Source: Gammaproteobacteria bacterium 53_120_T64
GTDB lineage: Bacteria > Pseudomonadota > Gammaproteobacteria > Pseudomonadales > Porticoccaceae
Length of the DNA stretch: 49,998 bases
NCBI GenBank assembly: GCA_002162815.1
Contig: MAAT01000049.1
Coordinates: forward strand, 1 to 49,998
Direction of reading: 5' to 3'
Both the position numbers and the translations under genes were made by a program. Position 1 is the stretch's first letter. Every line of letters starts with the position of its first letter. This document shows positions 33,497 through 41,673 of this stretch, piece after piece. Below the pieces are notes generated by a model. That model was not told the origin of the DNA. It saw only the letters and a list, made by a program, of their open reading frames with translations, and made no database searches.

Positions 33497-34191
33497 GGTG
33501 TTCCCGACGCCAATTCACGCCTCGTGTTAGCCCTGAAGAAGCTGCGTAATTGTCGGCCGATACCGTCACAGGCCTGGTCTTGTACTTGGGCGATAATGGG
33601 GATCGGCAGAATAATCGCGACCATATAGGACGAGCCCCTGGCCTCGACCTTTACGCGACCGCTCTCCTGCCGAGTGTGTAAATCCCAGATGATGGCTTCG
33701 TAAGTGCCGGTTTTCTCCCAGGTGGCAAAGCCAAAGCAGCCACCGCCACCGGGGCCGATGGCGCAACTCACCGAGCCCTCGCGTTCGGTGGTTTCGGTAC
33801 TGCCATCAATCCAGATCATGTAGCGCAGGCCCTGCTTGTTGAAGCGCTGGGCAATTAGCGGTTCGTCGAGCATTTTTGCCAGCCGCTTTAGGCCCAGTGG
33901 CGCGGTGCGGGGTTCAAACCAGGGGTAGAGAAGGTCGACAAATTGACGCTCGGGGAGGACAGTAACCAGCTTGTCGGCATTTAATTTTTCGCCAATACAG
34001 TCGATAAAGTCGGGTTCGGTTTCGTAGTCGGCATAGTGACGCCGGCCCAGCACCACTACGCGCTCATTACTGGCGAGGGTCAATGCCGTATCGTTCTCAC
34101 GGTATTCATCAACGGTGGTGGTGGTGCAGGCGCTTAGGGTGAGGAGTAGTAGTACCCGTATCAGGGCGCTGCCGATGGTCAGTGGCTTCAT
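33493..34191 (-). CDS. Lipoprotein of unknown function (operon gene 12)
   Basis: A 232-residue lipoprotein: hydrophobic signal followed by TLSAC with lipid-acceptor Cys22. I do not recognise a named family. The mature part contains ERVVVLGRRHYADYETEPDF, IDCIGEKL and RQFVDLLYPWFEPR; the last two resemble segments of periplasmic proteins that carry an ABC-transporter-like auxiliary or GNA1162-type fold, but this is weak. A Cys-Gly-rich stretch (SCAIGPGGGGCFGF) in the middle could form a disulfide. The ATG overlaps the upstream stop, and its own stop overlaps the M48 start, showing tight coupling. Confidence 0.65.
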   Translation of the reverse strand: MKPLTIGSALIRVLLLLTLSACTTTTVDEYRENDTALTLASNERVVVLGRRHYADYETEPDFIDCIGEKLNADKLVTVLPERQFVDLLYPWFEPRTAPLGLKRLAKMLDEPLIAQRFNKQGLRYMIWIDGSTETTEREGSVSCAIGPGGGGCFGFATWEKTGTYEAIIWDLHTRQESGRVKVEARGSSYMVAIILPIPIIAQVQDQACDGIGRQLRSFFRANTRRELASGTP

Positions 34192-34853
34192 CGGTGAGTA
34201 CTGTCATTTGTAGCTTGTGCGCGAGTCTGGCGCTGGCGCAGCCATTGCTGTATTTCTGGTACGCGGGAAAAACCGGTAATAAAGTGTGCGCCGGCATCGC
34301 GCAGGGCGACCATGGATGCCTGCTGTAAAGCCTCGGTGTCAGATTTTAAAAAGCGGGTCGGGGTTTTACCGTAAGCGGTCATAATCCAGTCGGCAACGGG
34401 TTCGTGGCTGCTGTCAAACAGTTGCAAGTTGTACTTTATCCAAACCTCAAACACCTTCAGTTGCGATTCATTGGGCATTGAAATTTGCACATCTTCGACA
34501 CGGGGCACCAAGATTAAATCGACGTCGTTATTATCGGTCATATCGGTGGCCGTTGAGCTGTGTTGAAATAAACTGGCGGCCAAGCCGCTAAAGAGTTCGA
34601 CTTGAATTTGCCCCACTGCAACACTGACCTCTTCGCCCACCGTGCTGTCAAAGCGGTAATTGGCAAAGTCGGGCTCGAAAACGACGAGGCTGCGCAGCGG
34701 CAATTTGTGAGTGAGGGCGGGGGGGAATTGGCCCACGACTTCTAACTGGGTGGCACAAGCACTGGCGAATAAACAGCTCAGTACTAGCAGGGGGGTAAGC
34801 AATGCTTGGGCCTTCATTGCGGCGCCGCGATAGTTGTTTTTGTGGGCATTCAT
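34188..34853 (-). CDS. Lipoprotein of unknown function (operon gene 11)
   Basis: A 221-residue lipoprotein with a signal ending FASAC (Cys33). If the internal ATG at 34817 were used, the signal would be shorter, but the 4-bp ATGA overlap with the preceding vWA gene favours 34853. The mature part has alternating beta segments such as SLVVFEPDFANYRFDSTVGEE and VDLILVPRVEDVQISMP, with FEVWIKYNLQLFDSSHEPVA, a pattern seen in outer-membrane-associated assembly lipoproteins. No family could be named. It lies between a vWA protein and another lipoprotein. Confidence 0.62.
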   Translation of the reverse strand: MNAHKNNYRGAAMKAQALLTPLLVLSCLFASACATQLEVVGQFPPALTHKLPLRSLVVFEPDFANYRFDSTVGEEVSVAVGQIQVELFSGLAASLFQHSSTATDMTDNNDVDLILVPRVEDVQISMPNESQLKVFEVWIKYNLQLFDSSHEPVADWIMTAYGKTPTRFLKSDTEALQQASMVALRDAGAHFITGFSRVPEIQQWLRQRQTRAQATNDSTHR

Positions 34854-35851
34854 TGTGTCTCATTGAGGCTATTTAAGCCGACAAAGGTTCCACCATTACG
34901 ATAGCTTAGTTCTCGCATCAGTGCTGCGAAACGGCTGGCGGTTTCCATTCTGCCACCGGGTGCTAGAAAGTGGACGGGAAAGCCGATGGTGTGGATACGC
35001 ACTCGTTGCTTGTTGCGGCCACGCTGGCGGTTACTTTGTGACACGGTACTGAGCACCTTGTGAATAGAGCTACCGGTAAAGTCATCACCAAAGACATACA
35101 GGCTGATTTTCTTATCCGAGGCGTAAAGGGCCTGTATCGCTCGCTGTATGCCCTCCACTGGGCTTGAATTACTAAAGGGCCGCCAGTGAGTCATTTGCCG
35201 AATAATGGCACGGCGTCGCCCTGGGGTATCGGGTAGCCACTTGCCGCGATAGCTGGGGAACATATAGTCGCCCATATCGTTGATTACCTGAATCCCCTTT
35301 ACGGTGGGATAAATGTCGAGAATGTTGAGCAGTTCTGCGCGCACCTTGGACCAGGCGTAGTCGACCATACTGCCGGAGGTGTCGATCACAAACACCAGAT
35401 ATTCACTGTCTACGGGAATGCCACCAATCAGTTGCTTGGCATTGAGGCTGCCGCGTTGTTGCAGGCGCTGCATTTCCTCGCTGAGTATTTGTTGAGCGAG
35501 GATTAATTCATCCCGCTCGGTGGTATCAGCCTGGGCGCTGGCCTGTAATTGTCGTTCAACGCTGGCCAATTGCCGGCGTAGGCGGGCGATGCTTTTTTCC
35601 AGCTCAGAGAGCTGCTCTCGCTTGCCGCTTAGTGTTTGAGTCATCACCCGGGTTTCACCCCGCAGGCTAAATAATTGCTTCTGTAATAGCGTGATATGTT
35701 GCTGATCGGCGTTCGTCTGGCTTTGTGGCGGCGCGCTAAACTCGACGGTTTTGGCGATTAATAGCAGCAGCACAATGGCGCCAAAGCCACAGCTAATAAC
35801 GTCGAGAAAGGAAATGCTGATTTCAAGCGTTTGGCGTCGGGAGCGTTTCAT
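34850..35851 (-). CDS. Membrane-anchored vWA protein with TolR/ExbD-like N-terminus (B)
   Basis: A 333-residue inner-membrane protein. The N-terminus is basic, followed by ISFLDVISCGFG and a single hydrophobic helix (about residues 14-34) with Asp17 at its cytoplasmic edge; TolR and ExbD place their proton-relay Asp similarly. A long coiled coil follows (about 50-135). A von Willebrand A domain starts near 150 with MIDAS motif DTSGS at 157-161; a later Asp is in YVFGDDFTG. Single-helix anchors with periplasmic domains are the usual partners of MotA/TolQ channels; here the periplasmic part is vWA instead of a peptidoglycan-binding domain. It is 19 bp after a very similar vWA gene, so an A/B pair is likely. 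The TolR-like reading is inference from local sequence. Confidence 0.8.
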   Translation of the reverse strand: MKRSRRQTLEISISFLDVISCGFGAIVLLLLIAKTVEFSAPPQSQTNADQQHITLLQKQLFSLRGETRVMTQTLSGKREQLSELEKSIARLRRQLASVERQLQASAQADTTERDELILAQQILSEEMQRLQQRGSLNAKQLIGGIPVDSEYLVFVIDTSGSMVDYAWSKVRAELLNILDIYPTVKGIQVINDMGDYMFPSYRGKWLPDTPGRRRAIIRQMTHWRPFSNSSPVEGIQRAIQALYASDKKISLYVFGDDFTGSSIHKVLSTVSQSNRQRGRNKQRVRIHTIGFPVHFLAPGGRMETASRFAALMRELSYRNGGTFVGLNSLNETQ

Positions 35852-35870
35852 GGTCGATGTCCCTACCGGC

Positions 35871-36935
35871 CTAGGGCCAGTCTCGCGAAGGGCTTAAGAA
35901 AGCGCCTTTGCTGAACAGACCGAGCTTCCAGAACAGGGCGGCGGCCGCTGGGTCGCCCTCCATCGGGAATAAAATAATATTCACCGGTACGCCTTTCGGT
36001 AGGGTAGCGACGGCGCTCTCAAACAGTGCGACCCGGGCCTTGCCCGAAACAGTGTTTTTACTGGGTTTATTTTCCCCCTGGGTCGGTAGTCCATCGGTAA
36101 TCAGGAAGATATTGTCCGGGCGCTGGGTAAAGTCATTGGTCACGGCAAAGGCGTTGACTAGGCTGGTGCCACCGGCGGGCAGGGTCTTGTGCAGCTGGGC
36201 AATAGCGGCGTCTAGAGTAATATTGTCGGCGGCATCCAGCCATTGGCTATGACTATTGCTCAACACCGCTGTCGCTTGGCTGTTAAACGTATACAGCTGG
36301 TATTGGCTGTGCGCGGGCAACTGGGCGACTAGCCACTCGACGGTGCGCAGGGCGCGTTGCCATTTTGGCGACTGGCGCTTTATGGCCGTACTCATATTGC
36401 GGCGCCGCAGAACATTGATAATCGTTTCGCCGAGCATGCTGGCGGAGGCATCGAGCAGTATCAGCACTCGGTTGCCGCCCAGTTTGAGTCCGGTTAGATA
36501 TTGGCGGTCACCGTCGCCGACAAACTGGCGGGCATCGCGGCTGGCACCGGCCTCCTGTAAGTCGGCACTTTCTTGTTCTAGGGCTGCCACTTGTTGACGC
36601 AGCAGGGCGATTTGTTGCTGGGGATCACTTTGGGCACCGAGTTCCCTCCGGTTGCGCTGAATATCCTCCAGCACGCGGTCCGATAGGCCCCGGCTTGTCA
36701 GCAGTTTTTCCTCTATCGCATCGAGGCTGTTGCGCAGTTGCTTGAGTTGGCGCTCGCCGTCGCTAATATCGTCCTGTAATTGTACCGCCTCCCACTGACT
36801 GCCCGCGTCGTTTGCGGCGGTGCTGGGTTCGTGTTTAAGAATCAAGAAAAGCAGGGTCACGGCACCAAAACCACAGGCCATAATATCCAGGAAGGAGAGG
36901 CTGAAGGTATTGGTTTGGCGACGTTTACGGGGCAT
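35871..36935 (-). CDS. Membrane-anchored vWA protein with TolR/ExbD-like N-terminus (A)
   Basis: A 354-residue protein with the same plan as its downstream neighbour: basic N-terminus, LSFLDIMACGFG with Asp17 and a single membrane helix (about residues 14-34), a coiled-coil spacer (about 50-130), and a C-terminal vWA domain. The MIDAS site looks complete: DASAS at 162-166, a Thr in AGGTSLVNAF, and an Asp in FLITDGLPT. The strongest similarity to protein B is in the first 35 residues. The ATG shares one base with the previous stop (TGATG). Domain A probably faces the periplasm and binds a protein ligand via a divalent metal ion. Confidence 0.8.
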   Translation of the reverse strand: MPRKRRQTNTFSLSFLDIMACGFGAVTLLFLILKHEPSTAANDAGSQWEAVQLQDDISDGERQLKQLRNSLDAIEEKLLTSRGLSDRVLEDIQRNRRELGAQSDPQQQIALLRQQVAALEQESADLQEAGASRDARQFVGDGDRQYLTGLKLGGNRVLILLDASASMLGETIINVLRRRNMSTAIKRQSPKWQRALRTVEWLVAQLPAHSQYQLYTFNSQATAVLSNSHSQWLDAADNITLDAAIAQLHKTLPAGGTSLVNAFAVTNDFTQRPDNIFLITDGLPTQGENKPSKNTVSGKARVALFESAVATLPKGVPVNIILFPMEGDPAAAALFWKLGLFSKGAFLSPSRDWP

Positions 36936-38320
36936 CAGGCAACATCAATCAGGGTGAAGGTTTGGCTGGCGATAACAATGACATCGCCACTGTGTAAGTT
37001 GTGCCAGTCGCCCTCGCAGTGCAGCAGACTTGGCTTATTCACCGCTTTTAAAATGACATGCCCAGCCTCGACGGTTATTTCTGCCAGGGGCTGGGCGGGT
37101 AAATGCTCAGGGCTTTGCGCTTTATTGCAGACTCGGCCGTCGCTGAGCAGGACTAAGCCCGGCGCTAAGGCGTAGGCGCGATGGCCGTCGAGTAAGTGAG
37201 TCGCGGCCCTAATGGGACTCTTAATGGCGCCCTGTGTTAAAGGCTTGGAATGTTGCCGTAAATTAAGGGCTGCACTCGGGCTCGTCGGCTGGCTGTGCTT
37301 TGGGGCTAGTGCTGGCAGTGTGGTGATAAAACACAAGGGCCTATCAACGGCCTTATTGTCACCGGCTGTGGCGATGTTATCACCCTGCGCCAGACAGGCC
37401 GCGATGGTGGCGTCGGCGGCGAGGGTGACGATATTGCTGTGTCCGGCGGCCTCGAGGCTGTCGAGTACGCCTGGCAAGCTGGCGAGGCGATGGCTGAGTA
37501 AAAGGCTGTCATAGGGTGTATTGGCGAGGGCTTCGACCAGTCGTTGCCAGCGCTTCTGGTTGGCAGCAATAAATTCACTGCGCTGGATGCGCAGGCGGAA
37601 GTCTCCTTGGGGAGCGCTGAGTTCGGTTTCGATCTCTGTTGCGAGGTTGAGTCGCGCAATCCAGTCGGGCAAACGGTCGTGTAATTGCTGTTCACCGGCG
37701 GCGGTGTGCAAGGGGTCGTAACGGTATTCGCGAATAAAACGGTCGGCAATAAACTGCGCCCAGGTATCGTGAATGGCCTTTAGGGCGATGTCTGGGTATT
37801 GCTGGCTGCTTTCTCGCTGCACCCAAGCGGCGCTGCTTAATTGGCACAACACCGTGGTGTGTAACTGAATGTCGGCGTGGAGTAATACGCCCTGTAGCCC
37901 CGTTTGGCTGGCGGCGGCAACGGCGGCATCGACCAAGCCGGCAGCGGTAAAGGGCGAGGCCTTTACCAGTCCTAGCAAGATACCCAACTGTTCGGCACTG
38001 GTGTTGCTGGGCATTGCGAAAATCATTTGTTGGGCTTGCCCGGTATCGCTATACAGCTGCTGTAGCTGGGCGTAGGCGAGGTCCGCATGGTGGCGGGCGT
38101 GCTGGTTGCTCACGCTTAAGGGCGACAGGCTAAGCTGGTGCCAGTATTGATTAAAGCTCTGCTGGGGCTGCAACCAGGCCTGCTGCAGGGCCTGTTGGCC
38201 GGTGACCACCGCCTGGTTTTGGAGCAGGGCATAACCGGGGCTAGCGGGCGGGGTCTCAGTACTGCCCGGTGAATGACAAATGATGCCGCTGTCGTTCAAT
38301 TCAATAATCGCAGTGCTCAA
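36935..38320 (-). CDS. Degenerate Hsp70/actin-fold-like protein
   Basis: A 461-residue cytoplasmic protein without signal or membrane helix. The start STAIIELNDSGI and the internal block QMIFAMPSNTSAEQLGILLG, followed by PFTAAGLVDAAVAAAS, resemble Hsp70/actin ATPases in layout. Near residue 280, YDSLLLSHRLASLPGVLDSL and then VTLAADATIAACLAQGDNI resemble the late Hsp70 segment in which a helix precedes the glycine-rich region. The canonical phosphate-binding glycines are poorly kept, so ATPase activity is uncertain. About 130 residues at the C-terminus, including a Pro/Ser-rich linker and a compact beta-rich end (ALAPGLVLLSDGRVCNKA), form a separate part. It sits between the TolQ-like gene (41 bp) and vWA gene A (1-bp overlap). 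Another identity remains possible. Confidence 0.45.
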   Translation of the reverse strand: MSTAIIELNDSGIICHSPGSTETPPASPGYALLQNQAVVTGQQALQQAWLQPQQSFNQYWHQLSLSPLSVSNQHARHHADLAYAQLQQLYSDTGQAQQMIFAMPSNTSAEQLGILLGLVKASPFTAAGLVDAAVAAASQTGLQGVLLHADIQLHTTVLCQLSSAAWVQRESSQQYPDIALKAIHDTWAQFIADRFIREYRYDPLHTAAGEQQLHDRLPDWIARLNLATEIETELSAPQGDFRLRIQRSEFIAANQKRWQRLVEALANTPYDSLLLSHRLASLPGVLDSLEAAGHSNIVTLAADATIAACLAQGDNIATAGDNKAVDRPLCFITTLPALAPKHSQPTSPSAALNLRQHSKPLTQGAIKSPIRAATHLLDGHRAYALAPGLVLLSDGRVCNKAQSPEHLPAQPLAEITVEAGHVILKAVNKPSLLHCEGDWHNLHSGDVIVIASQTFTLIDVA

Positions 38321-38361
38321 ATGCTACTCCATTGACGTAGTTTTTCGGGTTTAGCCGCCTG

Positions 38362-39180
38362 CTAGTCAGTCTTTAAGTGGCGCAGTAAGTTCTGGTCACA
38401 GTAATGGTGAATATCCAGTACCTGTCTCTCCTGCAACAATTGCAGCTGGTGCATGCAAAACATCACCACGATGCTGATCACCAGAGCGATATAGGTGGAG
38501 TTAAAGGCCACGCCAAGGCTGGAGGTGACGCCGACGATATCGCCCTGCACCGCGCGATGAGCCTGGCTGAGGGCTTCGCCGATGCCGCGCACGGTGCCGA
38601 TAAAACCAATCGAGGGAATCGCCCAGGCGATGTAGCGCACCATGGAAAGCTCCGAGTCGAGGCGGTCGGACTCGCCATCGCAGACCGCGCTGATGGCACC
38701 GGAGGCATCCTGAATATTGCGCGTCGCGCCAAAGCGTTGCAGCCCGGCGAGCAGGGCTCGGGCCAGTAGTAATCCCCGTTGCTGTGCTGGCAGCGCCTCG
38801 AGGGGGCGGGACAGTTGCCGGGCGTCGTCGGGTAGCACCCGATTGCCCTCGCCAATGTGTAGCAGGGGCTGCTGCAATAACTGCCGCTCGCCCAAGGCGC
38901 GTCGCGCCTTAAAGCCCATAATCGCGGTCGCCCATATTAGTAGAATAAAACAGGTCTCCTGCTCGTAGTCTTTCACCACGGTGTAAAAGGAGCGCTCGGC
39001 GACGATTACTTGCCCTGCGGCTTCGCGGGCCAGTTGGGCCTCCATAATAGCCGCTGCATGGGGGCGAATCAGGGTCAGATAAATACTGTGGACCACAATC
39101 ACGGCCGCCAGCAGGGCGAAAACCTGGTAGAGGAATTCGCTGGAGAACTGGCTGTTAATATTTTTATTATTGCTGCTCAT
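38362..39180 (-). CDS. MotA/TolQ/ExbB-family proton-channel protein
   Basis: A 272-residue inner-membrane protein, starting at ATG 39180 (an upstream in-frame TTG at 39213 has no ribosome-binding site). Hydrophobic helices lie near 18-38, 76-92, 182-203 and 222-246. The last two contain the family pattern: AIPSIGFIGTVRGIGEALSQ, then GVAFNSTYIALVISIVVMF. This is the MotA/TolQ/ExbB channel domain. The region 95-180 is a cytoplasmic loop. The family couples ion flow to movement or force through a partner with one helix; two such partner candidates are the vWA proteins two and three genes downstream. No MotB or canonical TolR/ExbD gene is present. Confidence 0.82.
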   Translation of the reverse strand: MSSNNKNINSQFSSEFLYQVFALLAAVIVVHSIYLTLIRPHAAAIMEAQLAREAAGQVIVAERSFYTVVKDYEQETCFILLIWATAIMGFKARRALGERQLLQQPLLHIGEGNRVLPDDARQLSRPLEALPAQQRGLLLARALLAGLQRFGATRNIQDASGAISAVCDGESDRLDSELSMVRYIAWAIPSIGFIGTVRGIGEALSQAHRAVQGDIVGVTSSLGVAFNSTYIALVISIVVMFCMHQLQLLQERQVLDIHHYCDQNLLRHLKTD

Positions 39181-39233
39181 AATAAATCCACTGGGCTTGG
39201 CCGATAGTGACAAGGAATAACATTGAAAAAACT

Positions 39234-39530
39234 TTAAATATCGACCGGAAAGGGCACGGAAAAATCCTCCGATATTGCCTCGCGGGGTTTAAAGCGCGAT
39301 GGGGTTTTTTCTTTAGTGCGGGGCTGTTGGCTGTCCGCTGTTTTTTTATTGGGTTTTTTAACCTGCGTATCTGACTCATCTGACGGGGTTGCTTTTACTT
39401 CAGCGTTGTTTTCTGACTGACTTTCTTGCCCTAGTAATGTGTTTGTTGAGAGGAGGAAGATAATTATAAAAGTGAGTTTAATCAGTGCTGACCGTGAGTT
39501 TTTAATAGCATGTTTTATTTTTTTTGGCAT
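39234..39530 (-). CDS. Small secreted/anchored protein ending in FPVDI
   Basis: A 98-residue protein starting at ATG 39530; the same frame extends upstream across the 3' end of the preceding gene, but only this start fits. A basic N-terminus and hydrophobic segment (LIKLTFIIIFLLSTNTLLG) form a signal or anchor. The mature part is highly polar, Lys/Glu/Ser-rich and probably disordered, then ends in REAISEDFSVPFPVDI. The C-terminal hydrophobic tail on a disordered linker could be a docking peptide, which is inference. It lies 16 bp after the PEGA-containing gene and 53 bp before the TolQ-like gene. Its DNA is more AT-rich than the neighbours. Confidence 0.7.
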   Translation of the reverse strand: MPKKIKHAIKNSRSALIKLTFIIIFLLSTNTLLGQESQSENNAEVKATPSDESDTQVKKPNKKTADSQQPRTKEKTPSRFKPREAISEDFSVPFPVDI

Positions 39531-39546
39531 AGCGAAATAGTTTACC

Positions 39547-41673
39547 TTATTGAGCGTAACGGGCAATGCGAAAGCCGAGATCGTCGCGGGCGCTATCGCT
39601 GTAATCGCGATAGGACAGGCGCAATTCTGTTTTACCGCTATGTCGCCAGCTGGCACCGCGGACAATTTTGAATTGCCCCTTGTCGGGGCCGACGGGGTCG
39701 CTTTCGACAGTGCCAGAGATCGTTGCGGCAATGCTGTAAAAATCATTGACCCACTCGGCGACATTGCCGCCCATATCGTAGAGCCCCTTATTATTGGGTA
39801 GCAGGCTGGCGACCGGGGCGGAGACCGCAAAGCCATCATTGTAGCCCCTGAGCACGCGGGGCAGAATTTTTGCGGCACTGCTGTCGGCGATATTGCTGGT
39901 CTTCGTGGTCGGTAGCAGTGTTTTCCCCCAGGGGAATTTTATCATCTGGTCATTCTGCCAGCGCGCGGCCCAGGCCCATTCGGCCTCTGTGGGCAGGCGA
40001 TAGCCGCTGGACTCGCTGGCATAGCCGCTGATCTCGCCATCCTTCTCAATATAAAACGGCGTTAAACCTTGTTGTTGGCTCAGCCAGTTGCAAAAGCGCG
40101 CAGCGCTGCTCCAAGTGATACCGACCACCGGCTGGGTGAGCTGATTGAGAGTGTTGCCGCTGGCGTGGTTGGAGCTGTGCTGGTGCTGGAATTGCTGGAA
40201 CTGCTGGTTCGTGACCTCGGTGTTGGCTAAATAAAAGGCTCTCTCTAACCTCACCTTGCGCAGTACTTCGTTGGCGCGGCGGCCTTGTTCGCGGCGCGAG
40301 GCACCGAGGCTAAAGGTGGTATCGGGGCGAAACAGCGTTAATGTTTGCCCGCTGGGGGCGGTGATGGTGGCGGCAATACTGGCGGCACGGGTTTGCGCCT
40401 CGGTGTTTAACTTTATCCGCAGTGTGCGCTCAACGGTGGGCTGGGGGGTGAGTGTGACAAAGTGGCTGGTATAGCCTGGTTTACGAATTTCGATACGCTG
40501 GGGCCGGGCCAACAGCGAGAGGCTTTGTTGGGCCTTACCTCTGGCGTGGCCGTCGATATACAGCGTGGCACCGGCGGGTTGCACGCGAATATTGAGGACG
40601 CCAAGCTTCGGCTTGAGCGTGATCGTTAATGCGCGGCGCTCTCCAGAGGCGATGCTGACGCGCTGTCTGGCGGGGTAGTAGCCATCGAGGAACACGCGCA
40701 ATTGCCCTGGCTTGTCGGGGGACAGTTCAATTTGCCGGGGGCTGGTGCCCAAATAATGGCCATCGAGAGTGATGCTTGCACCGGGGGGCTGGGAGCTCAG
40801 TGACAAGAGACCATCGGCCGGCTGCAGCTCAATTAGCGGCCAGTCGCGCTGCTCACCGGCGGGTACGCTGAGGCGCTGTTGCCAGGGTTTGTGGCCGGGC
40901 AATTGCAGCGTCACGGCTTCGCCACTTGCAAGAATATCGATGTCCCGGGGCGAGAGACCCTGACTTTTACCATTAACAAAAATCTCGGCCCCAGGGGGCT
41001 TGGATTGGATGCGCAGCTGGCCCCAGGCGGGCTGTAAGTCAACAGCGATGTGCTGGGTAATGTCCATCCCCTCGACGTCGATATCCAGGCTTTGACTGAA
41101 GTAGCGCTGGGCCTGTGCGAGTAAGGTATAGCGCCCCGGGGCAATATTTTGCAGGGTGAGCGGTGTTTCACCTTGTCGGTTTTCTTGAGAGCTATTGCCT
41201 TGGGTGCTCTTTTGCAGGCTAATCGTTACCGCTGGCGGATGGGCCTTAATGGCGAGATGACCGGGCATTTTCGTCATCGTTAGGGGGTAGCTCTGTTGCT
41301 CCTCCTCACCGATAAGCAGGGTTTTTTCTAGCTCAAAATAACCGGGGGCATTGAGTCGTAGCTCAACGGTGCCGGGGCGTATCAGGTAGTGCCCCGCGAG
41401 GTGGAAAGAGAGGCCGCCAGAAACCGTCAGTGTGGCATTTGCCGGCGTCGGCTTGAGTTCTACCGAGCGTGCTGTGAGCAGAAACCAGAGCAGGCCGATG
41501 GCGATGCAGAGCAAGGCGGCCAGCATTAGGGCTGCGGGGCGCAATGGCGTGGGGCGTTTTTTTTTCGCGTACTCGACGGGGGTGAAGTCGATCGGGCTAA
41601 TAGTCGAGCTAAGAGTAGAATGAGTAGCGGAGCTAGGGGTGGAAGTATTCGCGCTGGTGTTGTTATCGCCCAT
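39547..41673 (-). CDS. Membrane-anchored PEGA-repeat / sulfatase-modifying-factor-like protein
   Basis: A 708-residue protein. I start at the ATG at 41673, which overlaps the previous stop as TAATG and has AGGGA upstream; an ATG at 41691 would add six residues. A Ser/Thr-rich N-terminus is followed by a membrane helix (about 46-67). Five PEGA-like repeats follow up to about residue 420; the clearest include KPPGAEIFVNGKSQGLSPRD and QPPGASITLDGHYLGTSPRQ. The final 250 residues are an FGE/SUMF1-type domain (TFSLGASRREQGRRANEV, GYRLPTEAEWAWAARW, YDMGGNVAEWVND, IVRGASWRHSG). The two catalytic Cys of true formylglycine-generating enzymes are missing in the final block, so this is more like a PvdO/structural member. 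It follows a TPR gene and precedes the FPVDI protein. Confidence 0.88.
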   Translation of the reverse strand: MGDNNTSANTSTPSSATHSTLSSTISPIDFTPVEYAKKKRPTPLRPAALMLAALLCIAIGLLWFLLTARSVELKPTPANATLTVSGGLSFHLAGHYLIRPGTVELRLNAPGYFELEKTLLIGEEEQQSYPLTMTKMPGHLAIKAHPPAVTISLQKSTQGNSSQENRQGETPLTLQNIAPGRYTLLAQAQRYFSQSLDIDVEGMDITQHIAVDLQPAWGQLRIQSKPPGAEIFVNGKSQGLSPRDIDILASGEAVTLQLPGHKPWQQRLSVPAGEQRDWPLIELQPADGLLSLSSQPPGASITLDGHYLGTSPRQIELSPDKPGQLRVFLDGYYPARQRVSIASGERRALTITLKPKLGVLNIRVQPAGATLYIDGHARGKAQQSLSLLARPQRIEIRKPGYTSHFVTLTPQPTVERTLRIKLNTEAQTRAASIAATITAPSGQTLTLFRPDTTFSLGASRREQGRRANEVLRKVRLERAFYLANTEVTNQQFQQFQHQHSSNHASGNTLNQLTQPVVGITWSSAARFCNWLSQQQGLTPFYIEKDGEISGYASESSGYRLPTEAEWAWAARWQNDQMIKFPWGKTLLPTTKTSNIADSSAAKILPRVLRGYNDGFAVSAPVASLLPNNKGLYDMGGNVAEWVNDFYSIAATISGTVESDPVGPDKGQFKIVRGASWRHSGKTELRLSYRDYSDSARDDLGFRIARYAQ

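Noticed and set aside
39531..39878. Upstream extension of the small FPVDI protein
   Set aside because: This part is the 3' end of the PEGA-FGE gene read in another frame; the ATG at 39530 starts a proper signal sequence.
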